From: Methylosinus sp. PW1 | GTDB taxonomy: Bacteria > Pseudomonadota > Alphaproteobacteria > Rhizobiales > Beijerinckiaceae | DNA length: 64,000 nucleotides | Reading direction: 5' to 3' | Assembly (NCBI RefSeq): GCF_000745215.1 | Contig: NZ_JQNK01000009.1 | Coordinates: forward strand, 2,170,001 to 2,234,000 | Notes under the pieces: generated by a model | The model's database searches: none | What the model was told of the DNA's origin: nothing | What the model saw: only the letters and a program-made list of their open reading frames with translations | Shown: positions 27,130 through 35,814 of the stretch, piece after piece | Layout of the letters: each line of letters starts with the position of its first letter | Position numbering within the stretch: position 1 is the stretch's first letter | Made by a program: the position numbers and the translations under genes

Positions 27130-28392
27130 ATGCGCAGGGTGGTGGTCACCGGACTCGGCATCGTTTCGCCGTTGGGCTGTGGCGTGGACGTCAATTGGCG
27201 GCGGCTCATCGCCGGAGAGCACGGCTTTCGCCGCATCGACACCTTCGAGGCGTCGGATCTCCCATGTCAGATAGCAGGTTTCGTGCCGCGCGGAGACGGT
27301 TCCAACGGAACCTTCGATCCCGACGCCTGGTTCGAGCCCAAAGAGCAGCGCAAGGTCGACGACTTCATCATCTATGGAGTCGCCGCGGCCACTCAGGCGC
27401 TGGCCGACGCCGGCTGGAAGGCCGATACGGCGGAAAAGCAGAACACGACCGGCGTGCTGATCGGCTCCGGCATCGGCGGCCTGGGCGGCATTTATGAGAC
27501 CTCCATCACGCTGAAGGAGAAAGGCCCGCGACGCGTGTCGCCTTTCTTCATCTCCGGCCGCATCATCAATCTGGCCTCCGGCTATGTGTCGATCATGCAC
27601 GGCCTCAAAGGGCCGAATCACGCCGTCGTCACCGCCTGCTCCACCGGCGCGCACGCCATTGGCGACGCGGGCCGGCTGATCGCGCTGGGCGAGGCGGAGG
27701 TGATGGTGGCCGGCGGCGCCGAATCGCCGGTCAATCGCATCGGCGTCGCGGGCTTCGCGGCCTGCAAGGCGCTGTCGACCGGCTTCAACGATCGTCCCGA
27801 GGCGGGCTCGCGGCCCTATGATCGTGATCGCGACGGCTTCGTGATGGGCGAGGGCGCCGGCTGCGTCGTTCTCGAATCTTATGAGCATGCGGTGGCGCGC
27901 GGCGCGCGAATCTACGCCGAGCTGATCGGCTATGGCATGTCCGGCGACGCCTATCACATCACGGCGCCCGCGCCGGACGGCGACGGCGCCTATCGCTGCA
28001 TGGGGATCGCGCTGAAGCGCGCCGGCCTGCGCGTCTCGGATGTGGATTATGTGAATTCCCACGGCACCTCGACGCCGCTCGGCGACGAGATCGAGCTGCA
28101 GGCGGTGCATCGCCTCATCGGCAATGAGACGCCGAGCCTCTCCATGTCCTCGACCAAATCGGCGATCGGGCATCTGCTCGGCGCGGCCGGAGCCGTGGAG
28201 GCGATCTATTCCATATTGGCGCTCACCCATGGCGTCGCGCCGCCCACGCGCAATCTGGACAATCCCTCGGTCGCGACCGAAATAGACCTCGTGCCGCGCA
28301 AGGCGCGGGAGCGTAAGATCGACATCGTCCTTTCCAATTCCTTCGGCTTCGGCGGCACCAACGCGTCCCTCGTCTTCCGGCGCCCGCAGTAG
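27130..28392 (+). CDS. fabF: 3-oxoacyl-ACP synthase II
   Basis: A 420-residue condensing enzyme. ATG 27130 (MRRVVVTGLGIVSPLGCG) fits the family; an upstream start at 27097 adds 11 unconserved residues. The nucleophilic Cys is in VVTACSTGAHAIG, the two catalytic His residues are in NSHGTSTPLGD and SAIGHLLGAAG, and FGFGGTNASLVF closes the fold. It elongates acyl-ACP with malonyl-ACP. The acpP-fabF-mltG-yicC-gmk order downstream is typical of alphaproteobacteria. Confidence 0.97.
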   Translation: MRRVVVTGLGIVSPLGCGVDVNWRRLIAGEHGFRRIDTFEASDLPCQIAGFVPRGDGSNGTFDPDAWFEPKEQRKVDDFIIYGVAAATQALADAGWKADTAEKQNTTGVLIGSGIGGLGGIYETSITLKEKGPRRVSPFFISGRIINLASGYVSIMHGLKGPNHAVVTACSTGAHAIGDAGRLIALGEAEVMVAGGAESPVNRIGVAGFAACKALSTGFNDRPEAGSRPYDRDRDGFVMGEGAGCVVLESYEHAVARGARIYAELIGYGMSGDAYHITAPAPDGDGAYRCMGIALKRAGLRVSDVDYVNSHGTSTPLGDEIELQAVHRLIGNETPSLSMSSTKSAIGHLLGAAGAVEAIYSILALTHGVAPPTRNLDNPSVATEIDLVPRKARERKIDIVLSNSFGFGGTNASLVFRRPQ

Positions 28393-28606
28393 CGGCGCCG
28401 CCGCGCTCGCGCGCAGCCGTGGACGAAGGGCGTTCCTGATTTCGCCACAAAGAACGATAGGGTAACGGACGCGCGAGCGCCGCAAAGTCGTCGCAATCCT
28501 CCTCGGCGCGCCGCCGCGGAGGCGTTTTGTTCGGTCCGTCGCGTTTTTCTGGTCGGTGTGATCCGAATCACGACACGGCCCGAAACCAAAGAGACGGAGT
28601 TTCCCG

Positions 28607-30457
28607 ATGAGCGATGCTCCCAATGATTCGTCCGAGACGCCCAAGGATGGCCCGTCCGAGGCCCGAGGGCAGGACGCGAAGGGTGCCGTGGCCGCGGGGC
28701 CGGAGCCCGCAGGCGCGCAGTCTCAGAGCCAATCCTCCTCATTCTTCCGCCGCCGCGCCAGCCTGCGCGGCTCCGGCGGCGCGGATGCTCCGCCGCCGCC
28801 CCCGCCGCGCCGCAAGCGCGAGGGAACGCTCTCTGCGCTCAGCAGCCTGCTCTCCTTGCTGCTGGTCGTCGCCGTCGCCGGCGTCTTCGGCCTCATCGCC
28901 GTGCTGCACAAGCTGCGCGAGCCGGGTCCGCTCGCCGCCGAGAAGATCGTCTATATCGCTCCGCACAGCGACGTCCCCGAGATTCTCGCGCAGCTCGAGC
29001 GGGACGGCGTCATCGACAATCCGATCCTGATGAATATCGCTCTGGTCATCGAGGGCGTGCGCGGCAACCTGAAGCGCGGCGAATATGCGTTCAAGCAGAA
29101 CGCCAGCCTGCGCGAGGTGATGGACGAGCTCATCAATGGCCGGCAGATCCTGCATGGCGTGACCATTCCCGAGGGGCTGACGACCGAGCAGATCGTCTCG
29201 CGGCTGCGCGAGAGCGACTTTCTGGCCGGCGACATGGCGGAGCTGCCCAAGGAGGGCGCGCTGCTGCCGGAGACCTATAAGGTCGCGCGCGGCTATCCGC
29301 GCGGCAAGCTGCTGCTGAAGATGCAGGAGGATCAGCGCAAGCTGCTCGATCAGATCTGGGCGCGTCGCAACCCCGACCTTCCCGTCAAGACGCCCTATGA
29401 GCTGGTGACGCTCGCCTCCATCGTGGAGAAGGAGACTGGCAAGGCCGATGAGCGGCCGCGCGTCGCCGCCGTCTTCGTCAATCGCCTACGCAAGGGCATG
29501 CGGCTGCAGTCGGACCCCACCATCGTCTACGGCCTCGTCGGCGGGCGCGCGACGCTCGGCCGTGGGATCTTGAAGTCCGAGGTCGAGAAGTGGACGCCCT
29601 ATAACACTTACGCGATCGACGGCCTGCCGCCGGGGCCGATCGCCAATCCGGGCCGCGCGGCGCTGGAGGCTGTCGCCAATCCCTCGCGCACGCAGGAGCT
29701 CTATTTCGTCGCCGATGGAACCGGCGGCCATGTCTTCGCCGAGACGCTCGAGCAGCATTCGCGCAATGTCCAGCGCTGGCGGCAGATCGAGAAGGATCGC
29801 GCCTTGGGCGTCGATCGCTTGGAGCCCGGCGCCGTCGTCGGGCCGACGCAGCCCGCCCCGCGGGAAAAGCGCGGCGACGCGGCTTTCGGCCGGCTGGTGG
29901 CGCTGGCCGATGCGCAGATGGAGCCGGTGACGGCGGCCGATCCGCGCCATGGCGCATTGAAGCGAATCGGCGCCGCTCTGCCGTCCATCCCGTTCGAATA
30001 TGCCGGCGACAATGAGGAGAGCCTGCGGCTCACGGCCGAGCGCGCCGCCGTGGCGCTGGTCGCGCCGCCGTTCTTCACCACGCAATTCGCCCAGCGCGCC
30101 CAGCCCGAGGCGCGCGCCGCCGTCACGATGATCGCCGCCGCGGCGGATGATTCGCAGGCCGGCTCCGATGAGCTGGCCGAGGACGACGGTCTCGATTCGT
30201 CGGCGAGCTATCCGGTCTCCGCCACTCTACGCGCCGAGCAGCGCGCCCGCGCCGCGCGTCTCGGCTTGGCGGTCGAGGAGCGGCCCGTCGACCGCCCCTT
30301 GCCGCTCTCCGCTTCGGCCGACGCCGGCCAGGCGCCGCGCGCCGCGCGCGCGCGCGCCTTCGACGCTTCGGAAGGCACGGCGCTCGATCCGCTGCGGGAT
30401 CGCGGCTGGGATTTGAACTCCGCCAAGACCGTGCCGGATGTGGCCAAGTTTCGGTGA
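28607..30457 (+). CDS. mltG: Endolytic transglycosylase MltG with long C-terminal extension
   Basis: A 616-residue protein. Residues 1-75 are a disordered cytosolic part rich in Pro and Arg, then one membrane anchor (LSSLLSLLLVVAVAGVFGLI). The YceG domain follows, with a LysM-like part (EILAQLERDGVI) and the catalytic Glu in LASIVEKETG; LQSDPTIVYGL and YNTYAIDGLPPGPIANPG are family hallmarks. MltG cuts nascent peptidoglycan strands and so ends glycan polymerisation. The conserved part ends near residue 395; the remaining 220 residues are low-complexity and rich in Ala and Arg, with no domain I recognise. Confidence 0.93.
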   Translation: MSDAPNDSSETPKDGPSEARGQDAKGAVAAGPEPAGAQSQSQSSSFFRRRASLRGSGGADAPPPPPPRRKREGTLSALSSLLSLLLVVAVAGVFGLIAVLHKLREPGPLAAEKIVYIAPHSDVPEILAQLERDGVIDNPILMNIALVIEGVRGNLKRGEYAFKQNASLREVMDELINGRQILHGVTIPEGLTTEQIVSRLRESDFLAGDMAELPKEGALLPETYKVARGYPRGKLLLKMQEDQRKLLDQIWARRNPDLPVKTPYELVTLASIVEKETGKADERPRVAAVFVNRLRKGMRLQSDPTIVYGLVGGRATLGRGILKSEVEKWTPYNTYAIDGLPPGPIANPGRAALEAVANPSRTQELYFVADGTGGHVFAETLEQHSRNVQRWRQIEKDRALGVDRLEPGAVVGPTQPAPREKRGDAAFGRLVALADAQMEPVTAADPRHGALKRIGAALPSIPFEYAGDNEESLRLTAERAAVALVAPPFFTTQFAQRAQPEARAAVTMIAAAADDSQAGSDELAEDDGLDSSASYPVSATLRAEQRARAARLGLAVEERPVDRPLPLSASADAGQAPRAARARAFDASEGTALDPLRDRGWDLNSAKTVPDVAKFR

Positions 30458-30470
30458 TCGAAGCAGCGAG

Positions 30471-30517
30471 ATAGCGAGTAGCGAATAGACTGCCGCTCGC
30501 TATTCGCTACTCGCTAT
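30471..30517. repeat. Inverted repeat, family D copy 1
   Basis: Perfect 18-bp arms (30471-30488 and 30500-30517) with units TAGCGAGTAGCGAATAG. A related hairpin lies at 31433-31486, on the other side of yicC. Confidence 0.85.
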
Positions 30518-30538
30518 TCGCCCCGACCAAGGATCGCA

Positions 30539-31426
30539 ATGTCTCTCGCCAGCATGACCGGCTTCGCCCGCGCTCACGACAGTCTCGGACCGTGGCGCTA
30601 CGCTTGGGAAATCAAGACCGTCAATTCCAAAGGGCTGGATCTGCGGCTGCGCGTTCCGCCCAATTTCGATGCGGTGGAGGTAAAGGCGCGCGCGCTGATC
30701 TCCGGCCGCATCGCTCGCGGCTCCTGCTTCGCCAATCTCACCGCGCGACGCGACGACGCCGTGGTCGAGACGCGCATCAATCGCCCCGCGCTGGAGCGTC
30801 TGCTGAAGGCGCTGGACGATGTGCCGCTGCACGCATCCTTGCGGCCGGCTTCGCTCGACGGCCTGCTCGCCGTGCGCGGCATTGTCGAGGTCATAGAGCC
30901 GGAGGATGATGAGGAGCAGCGCAATGCGCTCGACGCGAAGGTGCTGGCGACATTGGCGCAAGCGCTGGAGGCGCTGACCGCCTCACGCGTTTCCGAAGGC
31001 GCGGCCATTGGCGATGTGCTGACGGCGCGTCTGGCGCGCATCGGCGAATTGACCGCGCAGGCGGAGGCGCTGCCCGGCCGCTCGGCCGAGGCGGTGCGCG
31101 CGCGGCTCGCCACGCAGATTGCCGCTCTGCTGGAGACGGGCCATTCCTTCGACGCGCAACGCCTGCATCAGGAGGCGGTGCTGCTCGCGGTCAAGGCCGA
31201 CATTCGCGAGGAGCTGGACCGGCTGAAGGCCCATGTGGTCAGCGCCGGCGAGCTGATCGGTAAGGGCGGCCCGATCGGCCGCCGCCTTGATTTTCTCGCC
31301 CAGGAATTATCGCGCGAGACCAACACGCTCTGCGCCAAATCCAATGATGGCGCGCTCACCGCGCTCGGCCTCGAGCTCAAGATCGAGGTGGAGCAATGGC
31401 GCGAGCAGGTGCAGAACATTGAGTGA
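30539..31426 (+). CDS. YicC/YloC family endoribonuclease
   Basis: A 295-residue protein of the conserved YicC family. It opens SLASMTGFARAHDSLGPWRYAWEIKTVNSKGLDLRLRVP, of which the start ASMTGFARA and the segment KTVNSKGLDLRLR are diagnostic. The C-terminal part (LDFLAQELSRETNTLCAKS) carries conserved acidic and Asn residues tied to RNA cleavage. The family has been linked to small-RNA decay and stationary-phase fitness. It lies between mltG and gmk, as in many alphaproteobacteria. Confidence 0.93.
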   Translation: MSLASMTGFARAHDSLGPWRYAWEIKTVNSKGLDLRLRVPPNFDAVEVKARALISGRIARGSCFANLTARRDDAVVETRINRPALERLLKALDDVPLHASLRPASLDGLLAVRGIVEVIEPEDDEEQRNALDAKVLATLAQALEALTASRVSEGAAIGDVLTARLARIGELTAQAEALPGRSAEAVRARLATQIAALLETGHSFDAQRLHQEAVLLAVKADIREELDRLKAHVVSAGELIGKGGPIGRRLDFLAQELSRETNTLCAKSNDGALTALGLELKIEVEQWREQVQNIE

Positions 31427-31432
31427 GGAGAA

Positions 31433-31486
31433 AATAGCGAATAGGGAGTAGCGCGAAAGACGCGCTCCCTTCGCCACTCGCTATTT
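31433..31486. repeat. Imperfect inverted repeat, family D copy 2
   Basis: AATAGCGA (31433-31440) pairs with TCGCTATT (31478-31485), with inner pairing of AGCGCG and CGCGCT. Shares TAGCGAATAG-type units with the hairpin before yicC. Confidence 0.7.
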
Positions 31487-31498
31487 GCTGGATCTGAG

Positions 31499-32137
31499 AT
31501 GCCCACAACGCCAGACCGCCGCGGAATCGTCCTCATCCTCTCCTCGCCCTCCGGCGCGGGGAAGACGACGCTGACGCGCATGCTGCTGCAGAACCGCGAG
31601 CTCGATCTCACCCTCTCGATCTCGGTGACGACGCGCCCGCGTCGCTCCAGCGAGGTGGACGGCATCCATTATTCCTTCATTTCCAAGAGCCGCTTCGAGT
31701 CGATGCGCGACAGCGGCGAATTGCTGGAATGGGCGGAGGTGCACGGAAATTATTACGGCACGCCGCGCGCGCCGGTGGAAGAGATTTTGCGCGAAGGCCG
31801 CGATGCGCTCTTCGATATCGATTATCAGGGCACGCAGCAGGTGCGCGACAAGATGGCCGCGGACACTGTCACCGTCTTCATTCTGCCGCCGTCGATGAAA
31901 GAGCTGCGCGCGCGTCTCGAGCGCCGCGCGGAAGATTCGCGCGAGACGATCGAGCGCCGTCTCGAGAATGCGCGCAATGAGATTCAGCGTTGGAAGCAAT
32001 ATGATTATGTGCTGGTCAACGACGATCTGCAGCGCACTTTCGACGATCTTCTCGCAATATTGCGCGCCGAGCGTCAGCGCCGGCCGCGTCGCCTGCCGGG
32101 CATAGAAGCTTTCGTCGCGCGTCTGTTGAGCGAGTGA
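31499..32137 (+). CDS. gmk: Guanylate kinase
   Basis: A 212-residue enzyme that phosphorylates GMP to GDP with ATP. The P-loop is SSPSGAGKTTL; SISVTTRPRRSSEVDGIHY and GELLEWAEVHGNYYGTP form the GMP-binding part, and LFDIDYQGTQQVR is the Walker B region. It starts at ATG 31499 right after the family D hairpin. It is the last gene of the acpP-fabF-mltG-yicC-gmk row. Confidence 0.97.
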   Translation: MPTTPDRRGIVLILSSPSGAGKTTLTRMLLQNRELDLTLSISVTTRPRRSSEVDGIHYSFISKSRFESMRDSGELLEWAEVHGNYYGTPRAPVEEILREGRDALFDIDYQGTQQVRDKMAADTVTVFILPPSMKELRARLERRAEDSRETIERRLENARNEIQRWKQYDYVLVNDDLQRTFDDLLAILRAERQRRPRRLPGIEAFVARLLSE

Positions 32138-32161
32138 TTCTGCGAGCGCGTGAGGCCACAG

Positions 32162-32277
32162 TCCCTCGCCCTGAGGAGCCGGCGCAGCCGGTGTCTCGAA
32201 GGGTCGAAACGCCCGCGCGCTGGAGCATCCTTCGAGGCTTTTTGCGTTCCGCAAAAAGCGCCTCAGGATGAGGGAGC
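32162..32277. repeat. Rhizobial-type intergenic repeat, family E
   Basis: The block begins CCCTCGCCCTGAGGAGCC and ends CGCCTCAGGATGAGGGA, so its ends pair with each other. It contains a 10-bp hairpin GCTTTTTGCG / CGCAAAAAGC (32237-32246, 32250-32259). The pattern (CTGAGGAGCC ... TCTCGAAGG) is like dispersed repeats known from Bradyrhizobium and relatives. Confidence 0.75.
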
Positions 32278-32308
32278 GGTTTGAAAGAGAGAGGACCTCG
32301 ATCTCGCC

Positions 32309-32662
32309 ATGACAGTCCCGAAGACATTGCTCGAGCGCGTCGCTCCCGCCTTCGCGGCGCTGTGCCTCGCCGCCTGCAATTCCGCGCAGCCTGTCGCCGT
32401 CGCGCAGGCGCCGGCGGTCGCGACTCGCAACACGACGCCCGCTGGCTTCGAGCTTCCCGAGGGCTCCGGCTGCTCCGGCGCCATCCGCCGCTATCGTGCG
32501 ATCATGGACAATGATCTCGCCATGGGCCACGTGACTCAGGGCGTCTATGCGACGATCCAGAACGAGATCGCCGCCGCCGCCTCGGCCTGCTCGGCGGGTC
32601 GCGACGCTCAGGCCGTCGCTCTGGTGCATGCGAGCAAGGCGCGCCACGGCTATCCCGGCTGA
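32309..32662 (+). CDS. Small lipoprotein of unknown function
   Basis: A 117-residue protein with a lipoprotein signal: hydrophobic VAPAFAALCLAAC with the lipobox LAAC, so the Cys near residue 23 should be lipidated. The mature part holds two further Cys residues (SGCSGAIRRYR and ASACSAGRDA) that could form a disulfide, and a helical body (YRAIMDNDLAMGHVTQGVY). Family not recognised. It is probably anchored in the outer membrane facing the periplasm. Confidence 0.65.
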   Translation: MTVPKTLLERVAPAFAALCLAACNSAQPVAVAQAPAVATRNTTPAGFELPEGSGCSGAIRRYRAIMDNDLAMGHVTQGVYATIQNEIAAAASACSAGRDAQAVALVHASKARHGYPG

Positions 32663-32890
32663 GTCGCGACATTTCGTCCACGCCGCATCGGAAGCCAGTC
32701 AGATTGGAAGCAATCTCAACTCGCGCCGTTGTGGCGCGGCGGCCCTTTAACTACCTTGATATTCAAGCTGTAGCGCATTCATGGGCGGGCCTCGCTGCGT
32801 CCGCGTCGCGCTTGGCGGTGGGCCGGTTCTTGCTTCGCTTCACGCGGGGCGTGGGCGAAGGCGTCGAAACGATTCATCGAAAGGCGTAAA

Positions 32891-33226
32891 ATGAATTCCT
32901 CCCGTATCCTTCTCGTCGCCGCCGCTCTCGCGGCGGGCGTCGGCGCCGCCGTCGCGGCCGACGAGACCTCTCTCGAAATCTCCATCAAGGATCATCGCTT
33001 CTCGACCTCCGAGCTGCATGCCCCCGCCGACAAGCCGATCACCATCGTCGTGAAGAATCTCGACTCGACGCCGGAGGAGTTCGAGAGCAAGGCGCTCAAG
33101 ATCGAGAAGGTCGTCGCCGGCAAGGCCGAGATCACCGTGCGCGTGCGCCCGCTGAAGCCCGGCCGCTATCATTTCGTCGGCGAATATCACGAGGATACGG
33201 CCAAGGGCGAGCTCGTCGTCGAGTAA
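32891..33226 (+). CDS. Periplasmic cupredoxin-like protein of an iron uptake pair
   Basis: A 111-residue protein with a Sec signal (LLVAAALAAGVGAAVAADE) and one cupredoxin-fold domain (ISIKDHRFSTSELHAPADKPITIVV begins it; PGRYHFVGEYHEDTAKGELVV ends it). The usual type-1 copper Cys is absent, as in the cupredoxin domains of FtrB and EfeO. It is followed 10 bases later by an FTR1 permease gene, so it likely takes part in ferrous iron oxidation or delivery to that permease. FtrA/P19 and FtrD partners are not adjacent. Confidence 0.8.
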   Translation: MNSSRILLVAAALAAGVGAAVAADETSLEISIKDHRFSTSELHAPADKPITIVVKNLDSTPEEFESKALKIEKVVAGKAEITVRVRPLKPGRYHFVGEYHEDTAKGELVVE

Positions 33227-33236
33227 GGATCACACC

Positions 33237-34070
33237 ATGCTGGGCGCACTCATCATTGTCTTTCGCGAGGTCATAGAGGCGGGTCTCGTCATCGGCATCG
33301 TGCTCGCCGTCACGCGCGGCGCGCGCGGCTCCCGGGCCTATGTCTTCGGCGGCGTGGCGGCGGGCGCGCTCGGCGCCGGCGTCGTCGCGCTGTTCGCCGA
33401 TGCGCTGTCGCAGGCCGTCGCCGGCCGTGGGCAGGAACTGTTCAACGCCGGCGTTCTCGCGGTGGCGGTGGTGATGCTCGCCACGCATAATATTTGGATG
33501 GCGCGCCACGGCCGCGAGCTGGCGAGCGAGCTGGCGGCGGCCGGCCGCGCCGCCGTCTCGGGCGACAAATCCTTCTTCGCCCTCGCGGTGGTCGTCGCGC
33601 TCGCCGTGCTGCGGGAAGGCTCGGAGGTCGCGCTGTTCCTCTACGGAATTCTCGCCTCGGGCGAGACGGCGGCAGATCTCTTCGCCGGCGGCGTGGCGGG
33701 CCTCGTGCTCGGCGCGGGCGTCAGCGCGCTCACCTATTTCGGCCTCGTCACCATTCCGGCGCGGCATTTGTTCGCCGTGACGACGGCGATGATCACGCTG
33801 CTGGCGGCCGGCCTCGCGGCCCAATGCGCCGGCTTTCTGCAACAGGCTTGGATCGTCACCGCGCTTTCGCAGACGGTGTGGGACACATCCGGCGTGCTGC
33901 CGGATTCGAGCCTCTTCGGCCGCGTGCTGCATACGCTGATCGGCTATGTCGACCAGCCGACGGCGTTGCAGCTCGTCGTCTATGTGGCGACGCTGGCGGG
34001 CATTATCATCGCCACCCGCCTCGCCTCTCCGCGGCCGGGCGCCGCGACTGTTCATGCCGCGGCGGAGTGA
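33237..34070 (+). CDS. FTR1 family iron permease
   Basis: A 277-residue membrane protein with seven hydrophobic segments. Two REXXE iron-binding motifs are present: REVIE in the first helix and REGSE in the fourth, the signature of the FTR1/EfeU/FtrC family. It should move ferric iron into the cytoplasm after oxidation of ferrous iron in the periplasm. It sits 10 bases downstream of the cupredoxin-like gene, and the two form a minimal FtrBC-like unit. Its 3' end runs into a family A repeat. Confidence 0.9.
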   Translation: MLGALIIVFREVIEAGLVIGIVLAVTRGARGSRAYVFGGVAAGALGAGVVALFADALSQAVAGRGQELFNAGVLAVAVVMLATHNIWMARHGRELASELAAAGRAAVSGDKSFFALAVVVALAVLREGSEVALFLYGILASGETAADLFAGGVAGLVLGAGVSALTYFGLVTIPARHLFAVTTAMITLLAAGLAAQCAGFLQQAWIVTALSQTVWDTSGVLPDSSLFGRVLHTLIGYVDQPTALQLVVYVATLAGIIIATRLASPRPGAATVHAAAE

Positions 34071-34097
34071 CGAACGATCGCTTCGCGCGGCATTTGC

Positions 34098-34222
34098 CGC
34101 CTTCCTTCTCCCCGCATTGCGGGGAGAAGGTGCGGATGAGGGGCCGGGGGCGTTTTCCGTCTGTGGCTCACGCCCCGAGCCCCTCACCCCGGCCCTCTTC
34201 CCGCTCGCGGGGAGAGGGAGAA
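34098..34222. repeat. Dispersed repeat, family A copy 2
   Basis: Holds hairpin TTCTCCCCGCATTGCGGGGA, a central GGGGGCG ... CGCCCC pairing, and a second hairpin around CTCGCGGGGAGAGG. Matches copies at 7690-7788 (same direction) and 51240-51361 (inverted). It lies between convergent genes. Confidence 0.85.
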
Positions 34223-34236
34223 ATTCGCTCGCGCTT

Positions 34237-35619
34237 TTACTCCGCCGCCGCGTCCTGCTCCTGCGCGCCGCGCGCGAGCCGCTCGGCCTTCAGCAATTCC
34301 GCGACGAGGAAGGCCACTTCTATCGCCTGCTCGGCGTTGAGGCGCGGATCGCAGGTGGTGTCGTAACGCACGCCGAGCTCCTGCTCGGAAATATCGCGCG
34401 CGCCGCCCATGCATTCGGTGACATTCTGTCCCGTCATCTCGAGGTGAATGCCGCCGGCGTAAGTTCCCTCGGCGCGGTGAACCTCGAAGAAATTGCGGAT
34501 TTCCGCCATCACGCGATCGAAAGGCCGAGTCTTGCGGCCGCCGGCGCTGATCGTGTTGCCGTGCATCGGATCGCAGCACCACACGACATTGCGCCCCTCG
34601 CGGGCGACGGCGCGCAGGATCGGCGGCAGCGCCTCGGCCGCCTTGTCGGAGCCGAAACGGCAGATGAGCGTCAGCCGCCCCGGCTCGTTCTGCGGATCGA
34701 GCTTGTCGATGAGGCGCAGCAGCGCGTCGGGCTTCAGGCTCGGCCCGCATTTGAGGCCGATGGGGTTCTGCACGCCGCGGAGATATTCGATATGGGCGCC
34801 GTCCTCCTGGCGCGTGCGGTCGCCGATCCAGAGGAAATGGCCGGAGGTGGCGAAATAGCCGCCCTCGAGCGAATCGACGCGGGTCAGCGCTTGCTCATAG
34901 CCGAGCAGCAGCGCCTCGTGAGAGGTGTAGAAATCCGTTTGCCGCAGCTCGGGATGATGCTCGGGATCGAGGCCGATGGCGCGCATGAAGCCCAAGGTCT
35001 CGCTGATATGGTCGGCGAGCTGCGAATAGCGATCCGAGAGCGGGCTGTTGCGCACGAAGCCCAGCATCCAGCGATGCGCATTGACGAGATTGGCGAAGCC
35101 GCCCGTCGCGAATGCGCGGATGAGGTTGAGCGTCGCCGCCGATTGCCGATAGGCCATCAGCTGCCGCTGCGGATCGGGCGTGCGGGCGGCGGCGGTGAAT
35201 TCGATGTCGTTGATGATGTCGCCGCGATAGCTCGGCAGCTCCAGCGCGCCCTGCTTCTCGGTGGGGGCGGAGCGCGGCTTGGCGAATTGACCAGCGATGC
35301 GGCCGACCTTCACCACGGGCGAGGCCGCCGCATAGGTCAGCACCACCGCCATTTGCAGGAAGACGCGGAAGAAATCGCGGATATTATCGGCCGAATGCTC
35401 GCTGAAGCTCTCGGCGCAATCGCCGCCCTGCAGCAGAAAGGCGCGGCCGGCCGCCACCTCGCCGAGCGAGCGTTTCAAATTGCGCGCCTCGCCGGCGAAG
35501 ACGAGGGGCGGAAATCCGGCGAGCTGCCGCTCGACATCGGCGAGCGCCGCCTGATCCTGATAGATCGGCGTCTGCTCGATCGGTCTCGCTCTCCAGCTTC
35601 CGGGCGTCCAATTCTCCAC
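34237..35619 (-). CDS. Class II DAHP synthase
   Basis: A 460-residue class II 3-deoxy-7-phosphoheptulonate synthase, the first enzyme of the shikimate pathway. [24 protein letters not shown] (metal-binding Cys), [19 protein letters not shown] and [10 protein letters not shown] are hallmarks of the plant/actinobacterial-type enzyme also found in alphaproteobacteria. It starts at GTG 35619 with AGGAG upstream. It is monocistronic, and its tail faces a family A repeat. Confidence 0.96.
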   Translation of the reverse strand: MENWTPGSWRARPIEQTPIYQDQAALADVERQLAGFPPLVFAGEARNLKRSLGEVAAGRAFLLQGGDCAESFSEHSADNIRDFFRVFLQMAVVLTYAAASPVVKVGRIAGQFAKPRSAPTEKQGALELPSYRGDIINDIEFTAAARTPDPQRQLMAYRQSAATLNLIRAFATGGFANLVNAHRWMLGFVRNSPLSDRYSQLADHISETLGFMRAIGLDPEHHPELRQTDFYTSHEALLLGYEQALTRVDSLEGGYFATSGHFLWIGDRTRQEDGAHIEYLRGVQNPIGLKCGPSLKPDALLRLIDKLDPQNEPGRLTLICRFGSDKAAEALPPILRAVAREGRNVVWCCDPMHGNTISAGGRKTRPFDRVMAEIRNFFEVHRAEGTYAGGIHLEMTGQNVTECMGGARDISEQELGVRYDTTCDPRLNAEQAIEVAFLVAELLKAERLARGAQEQDAAAE

Positions 35620-35814
35620 TAGCCTGGCTCCTGCTCGCCGCTCCCCTGCGCGGCCCAGCTATACAGGAGCCGGCCCGCGGAGGCGAGCTTTTGCCCGCCC
35701 GCCGCAAGCGTCGCCGTGCTCCCTCGCATGCGACCTGCGGTCTTTCCGCAAGATGACGCGGCGCGCCGCTTTCCCTAGCCTCGTCGGCGCCCTTTTCGTA
35801 CGAGCGCTTTTTTC

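Noticed and set aside
33132..34187. Minus-strand frame beginning like the one at 7327-7779 (MRGSGREPQTENAP)
   Set aside because: The shared start is only translated family A repeat, and the rest is antisense to the FTR1 permease.
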